DNA from: Ruegeria sp. THAF33
GTDB taxonomy: Bacteria > Pseudomonadota > Alphaproteobacteria > Rhodobacterales > Rhodobacteraceae
Assembly (NCBI RefSeq): GCF_009363615.1
Contig: NZ_CP045385.1
Location: forward strand, 62,001-126,000
Direction of reading: 5' to 3'
Length of the DNA: 64,000 bases
This document shows, piece by piece, positions 60,655 through 64,000 of the stretch. Position 1 is the stretch's first letter. Each line of letters starts with the position of its first letter. The notes under the pieces were generated by a model, which was not told the origin of the DNA, did not search any database, and saw only the letters and a list, made by a program, of their open reading frames with translations. The translations under genes were made by a program, and so were the position numbers.

Positions 60655-60660
60655 TTGAGA

Positions 60661-61410
60661 ATGGCAAAGAAGCTAAAGGACTGGTTCGATAGTGATTGCG
60701 CGACCTTGCTGGGTCGCGCAATTAAGGCCAACCACAAAACGTTCGATGTCGACAGTTATGCGGCCGAAGTAGACAGGGGCGTCCGGGCCCTTGAACTGAA
60801 AGATCGCATTGGCTTGATGTCAGACGCTTTGCGTGCGCGACTGCCAGAAGACTACAAAGAAGCAGCTGCGATCCTCGCCGCCTCTCTAGGGCAGCCACTT
60901 GAGGGTGAGACAGGCATGTTTACCACCGGCTACTGGCTCATGCCGGTTGCGCGCCTGATCGAAGATCATGGAGCCGACGAACTCAAAACATCTCTGGACC
61001 TGTGCGAAGCAATCACGCAACGCCACACCGCCGAATATGCCATTCGACCCTATCTTGAACGGTATCCATGCGAGACTTTGACACGCATCCATCAATGGGT
61101 GCGCCATTCAAACTGTCATGTCAGGCGGCTTGCCTCAGAAGGTGTTCGACCCAGGTTGCCCTGGGCCCGCCGTCTCAATGCCTTCATCGAGAATCCCGAA
61201 TCCGCAATTGCCGTTGCACATACTCTTCGTTCGGACCCATCCCCCTATGTGCGCAAGTCCGTCGCCAACCTGATCAACGACATCTCTAAAGATCATACGG
61301 CATTGGTGATTCAGCTGGTTGAGCGTTGGCAGGAAGATGCATCGCAAAACACAAAATGGATCATCCTCCATGGGACCCGCACCCTCCGCAAGCGGGGGGT
61401 GATGGGTTGA
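60661..61410 (+). CDS. AlkD-like DNA alkylation repair protein
   Basis: 249 residues from the ATG six bases after the VOC stop. HEAT-like helical repeats include YCW-less variants typical of the family: WVRHSNCHVRRLASEGVRPR, SDPSPYVRKSVANLINDISK and RWQEDASQNTKWIILHGTRT. AlkD proteins excise alkylated bases without flipping them. The VOC plus AlkD pairing under a TetR repressor suggests defence against an alkylating or electrophilic compound. Confidence 0.8.
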   Translation: MAKKLKDWFDSDCATLLGRAIKANHKTFDVDSYAAEVDRGVRALELKDRIGLMSDALRARLPEDYKEAAAILAASLGQPLEGETGMFTTGYWLMPVARLIEDHGADELKTSLDLCEAITQRHTAEYAIRPYLERYPCETLTRIHQWVRHSNCHVRRLASEGVRPRLPWARRLNAFIENPESAIAVAHTLRSDPSPYVRKSVANLINDISKDHTALVIQLVERWQEDASQNTKWIILHGTRTLRKRGVMG

Positions 61411-61482
61411 TCTGCAGCGACTATCTAACTGCATAAATGGCGGCTCTGGGGAGGCGCTGTCGCCGACCCAACTAAGTTGGGA

Positions 61483-62670
61483 TTACTCACGAAGTATATG
61501 GCGCAACGCCCCGACGGAATACCAGGTCTGGCGCACACAAATCGGCCCGGCGCAGCCGCGCACCGCGAGCGCGCCTGGGCTGGCTTCCTCCAGCGTTCCT
61601 CTGAATCGCCAACCGTTTTCGGGACTTAGCATAGCGCCAGTCCAGGCGGTGCCATCAAAGGTCAATTCTTCCGCCAGGACATCCCCCACTCGCGCGCCTT
61701 TCATATCTTCGGGTTCCCAAGCCCAAGCAAGCCTCGCACAAATGATATTGGGATCGTTCGCGCATGTATCGAACGCGATGATTGCGCCTAATCCGGGCGT
61801 TGCGTACCGCCCGTTCAACTCAAATGCGTCAGCGCGACCTGCGAGTAGACCTGCCATCACTATGAAACTCAGTGCTGCAATCCGAAACTTGGCAGTTGAA
61901 ACGCGAGGCGCGACTGCCGCAAACCGTTCGTGATAGTCGGGATGCTCCGTCCCCATCCATCTGTCCCACCACGTGAAGTACAACCCCATGTTCCATCGCC
62001 CTTGGGAGTGATGCAGGTCATGATGCGTCACACTTGTGAGCCATCCGATCAGAGGCTTTCCATTCGATCGCACCGGAAAGACTTCGATACCGCAGTGACC
62101 AAGGGCATTTCGCAAAATCATATGGGTGACGAAAACGAACAAGGCGACGGGATGAGCGGGCAAAAGCAATAGCGCTAAAGGCAGGAAAACTGCGTTCACA
62201 ACAGCTTCACCGACGTCGAAACTGTAAGACGTAAATGGCGTCGGGTTGTGGGAGCGGTGATGGAGCTTATGCAGCCTGCGAAACAGTGCGCGGTGGTGCA
62301 GCAGGCGATGTGACCAGTAAAACCATGCATCATGTGCGACGATGAGGACAATGATGCTGGCGGCGAAATATGCGAATCCATAGTCCGCGATCTCATCGTA
62401 AATCTCGATGACGCCAGCGCGGCTGCCAAGTCCGATCAGTGTGCCGACGGCTGCAAAGATGGCCACGGTGCGCAAACTGGCCATTAACTCGCGGAAAATC
62501 TGACCTGATACGGGGCCAGAAGCGCGAATCTTCTGGCGGGCAAGGCGCGCCGCGAGGCCAAGATTGACAACGACATAAACACCGCCTGCACCAACCACGT
62601 AGCGCAATAGATCAGCTCCGAAGACTTCTGCATAAAGGCAGAGCAGAGATGTGATGTTGAGGAATTCCAT
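61483..62670 (-). CDS. fatty-acid hydroxylase/sterol desaturase fused to a DUF2147-like domain
   Basis: 395 residues from the ATG at 62,670 (AAGGAGC upstream). Four or so membrane helices carry the di-iron histidine motifs HDAWFYWSHRLLHH (113-126), HKLHHRSH (134-141) and THHDLHH (215-221). Residues 264-282 (IAALSFIVMAGLLAGRADA) look like a former signal peptide. The tail from about 283 (FELNGRYATPGLGAIIAFDT, WEPEDMKGARVGDVLAEEL, NGWRFRGTL) resembles a periplasmic DUF2147 domain with paired Cys. The hydroxylase would act on lipids. Divergent from an AraC regulator. Confidence 0.82.
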   Translation of the reverse strand: MEFLNITSLLCLYAEVFGADLLRYVVGAGGVYVVVNLGLAARLARQKIRASGPVSGQIFRELMASLRTVAIFAAVGTLIGLGSRAGVIEIYDEIADYGFAYFAASIIVLIVAHDAWFYWSHRLLHHRALFRRLHKLHHRSHNPTPFTSYSFDVGEAVVNAVFLPLALLLLPAHPVALFVFVTHMILRNALGHCGIEVFPVRSNGKPLIGWLTSVTHHDLHHSQGRWNMGLYFTWWDRWMGTEHPDYHERFAAVAPRVSTAKFRIAALSFIVMAGLLAGRADAFELNGRYATPGLGAIIAFDTCANDPNIICARLAWAWEPEDMKGARVGDVLAEELTFDGTAWTGAMLSPENGWRFRGTLEEASPGALAVRGCAGPICVRQTWYSVGALRHILRE

Positions 62671-62831
62671 TGGATGCTCCTTGAATGATGTTGAAGGTGC
62701 ATCCGCATTGCATCGGATAAAGCTATGATGCTGGCTGATCCCGGAAATCAGACTGTTATCTTCGAAATCGGAGTTGATTTTTCGAAATCGATAAGCCTTG
62801 TTCGTTGACCGGATGGCCAACACGCGATTGC

Positions 62832-63866
62832 ATGAACGCCATTATGACCGAGCTTGCGAAACTGGAGATTTTCTTACGCGGCGGGGCGATCGCAACGCTG
62901 CTGTTTTGCGCCGCCGTCTTTGCGTTGCACGGTCCGCCGAACCGGAAGGATGGCTCCGTCGTCGCGCTGTGCTTGGGTCTATGTGCCTATATGATGGTGT
63001 CTTCGCCCAGCATCGGCATTGAGGCCGGGCCTGTGTTCACGGTGCTCGTTGCGATCTCGGCAATCGTTCCTGTTCTCGTCTACTGGGCCGCACTGGAACT
63101 GTTTCAGGACAATCCAAATTTCGCACGCTGGCAGTTTGTCATATGCGGGCTCATCATTGCCGCAGCGTGGCTCTCGTTTACGTCGATCTCACTTGGGGTT
63201 GTGCGAGGCGCAGGTGCCCTTGTCATCTTTGCCCATCTGGTGGCCGTTATCATCCAGGGGCACGAGGATGATCTGATTGAGACGCGCAGACGCTTCAGGC
63301 GATGGTTTCTGCTCGTGGTCGCCGGTGTTGCGATCTTCATCACCGTTTTGGAAGTGACCGGGGCCGATCGCGGGTTATCGGTCGGTTTCTACCTTATGCA
63401 TGCGTTGGTGTTCTGGGGGCTGGCGGCGGCATTTCTCTTATGGGTCGTGCGGGTTGATCCCACCATCTGGTTGGTCAGCCGGAAGAGCACCTTGCAGAGC
63501 GACAACACATCCCCGGCACAACGCGCATTGATCGGACGCATCAATACCGCAATGTCGGAGAAGCTATGGGAGCGCGAAGGACTAACCCTCAGCCAGATGG
63601 CTCAAGCGCTCGGCACCCAAGAGCATCGTTTGCGCAGCGCCATCAACCAAGGGATGGGATATCGGAACTTCTCAAGTTTCATCAACGGGTATCGCATCGC
63701 GCGTGCGAAGGAGCTCTTGAGCGACCCCAATCTGGCCGAGCGCACCGTGCTGAGCATCGCATACGATATTGGCTTCGCCTCCCTTGGCCCCTTCAACCGC
63801 GCGTTTCGTGAAGCGACGGGTCAGACGCCGACAGAGTATCGACAGGCAGCGTTGCGCTCTACCTGA
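62832..63866 (+). CDS. AraC-family regulator with membrane sensor domain
   Basis: About 344 residues from the ATG at 62,832 (62,844 also possible). Roughly six or seven hydrophobic segments (FLRGGAIATLLFCAAVFALH, VFTVLVAISAIVPVLVYWAA, WFLLVVAGVAIFITVLEVTG) precede an AraC DNA-binding domain (LTLSQMAQALGTQEHRLRSA, VLSIAYDIGFASLGPFNRAF, TGQTPTEYR). It probably senses a lipid or membrane signal and controls the divergent hydroxylase gene. This architecture is common beside desaturase-type genes. Confidence 0.88.
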   Translation: MNAIMTELAKLEIFLRGGAIATLLFCAAVFALHGPPNRKDGSVVALCLGLCAYMMVSSPSIGIEAGPVFTVLVAISAIVPVLVYWAALELFQDNPNFARWQFVICGLIIAAAWLSFTSISLGVVRGAGALVIFAHLVAVIIQGHEDDLIETRRRFRRWFLLVVAGVAIFITVLEVTGADRGLSVGFYLMHALVFWGLAAAFLLWVVRVDPTIWLVSRKSTLQSDNTSPAQRALIGRINTAMSEKLWEREGLTLSQMAQALGTQEHRLRSAINQGMGYRNFSSFINGYRIARAKELLSDPNLAERTVLSIAYDIGFASLGPFNRAFREATGQTPTEYRQAALRST

Positions 63867-63884
63867 CTCATTTGGGTTCGAATG

Positions 63885-63995
63885 TCGGCACTGCTCCGCG
63901 GCCCAAACGTCCGCCGAATTTGATATTCTGCTGTTGCAGCGAATGTCCGGTAAGCGGGCTGCGATCGCAGCATCCATGCCGATGGTCGAGTGACC
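63885..63995 (+). repeat. dispersed intergenic repeat copy
   Basis: ATTCTGC, TTGCAGCG, ATG and CGGGCTGCGATCGCAGCATC match 17,845-17,890 over about 65 bp. It runs to near the window end. Confidence 0.6.
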
Positions 63996-64000
63996 GGTAT

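Noticed and set aside
1..64000. CRISPR array
   Set aside because: No regularly spaced direct repeats of 20-40 bp were seen; the repeats present are dispersed and degenerate.

Overview
The window looks like a chromosome (or chromid) segment of a Roseobacter-group alphaproteobacterium (Rhodobacterales). The evidence is the gene content: a urease cluster divergent from a urtABCDE urea transporter, Fnr-type TTGAC/T-N4-ATCAA boxes, a fatty-acid hydroxylase/AraC pair, several sulfatases and abundant degraded intergenic repeats. This placement is inferred from gene families and style, not from a marker gene.

Layout. (1) 1-5.3 kb is a mobile module: five small hypothetical genes (one zinc-ribbon protein, one tiny membrane protein), a strong hairpin that could belong to an oriT, a ribbon-helix-helix accessory protein and a MOBP-like relaxase. 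The relaxase C-terminal domain recurs downstream as a separate gene. (2) 5.3-6.3 kb is non-coding and holds a dispersed repeat. (3) 6.3-17.7 kb is the nitrogen block: ureD-ureA-(53-aa His-rich membrane peptide)-ureB-ureC-ureE-ureF-ureG on the minus strand and urtABCDE on the plus strand, sharing a 361-bp divergent control region. The transporter imports urea and the nickel enzyme with its maturation proteins hydrolyses it to ammonia. (4) 18.0-25.1 kb carries a stand-alone tyrosine recombinase, a lipoprotein hydrolase, an MscS channel, a large sulfatase and an AraC regulator. (5) 25.1-27.1 kb is the wreck of a second mobilisable element: an IS5-type transposase stub fused to a deleted relaxase operon, an intact mobC-like gene, two small genes and a tRNA 3' fragment. 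(6) 27.3-46.3 kb is a stress, envelope and ion-homeostasis region: two universal stress proteins, a phasin-like protein, a cation/H+ antiporter, a cytochrome c, a Na/Pi cotransporter, an APC permease, a BT1-like MFS protein, an FHA-linked membrane protease, Hsp20, a ferric-reductase-like flavocytochrome, a flavodoxin-like protein, a second sulfatase, a DUF3179 protein and an EamA exporter. Fnr-type boxes lie in three intergenic gaps here and at 24.0 kb. (7) 46.4-59.2 kb is accessory DNA: an IS427-type element, a DUF262/HNH GmrSD-like protein, truncated genes, unknown genes, unusual palindromes and a 1432-residue NACHT-like STAND ATPase ending in a PD-(D/E)xK nuclease motif. (8) 59.5-63.9 kb holds a TetR/VOC/AlkD group with duplicated operators, then a fatty-acid hydroxylase fused to a DUF2147-like domain and divergent from an AraC regulator.

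The best candidate for an undescribed system is the NACHT-nuclease protein at 54,852-59,150. It is a predicted anti-phage sensor-effector with the effector at the C-terminus, in a hotspot with a DUF262 protein and insertion sequences. Secondary candidates are the His-rich peptide in the urease operon, the stand-alone relaxase-tail protein, and the FHA-protease and hydroxylase-DUF2147 fusions. I saw no complete tRNA, no rRNA and no CRISPR array.
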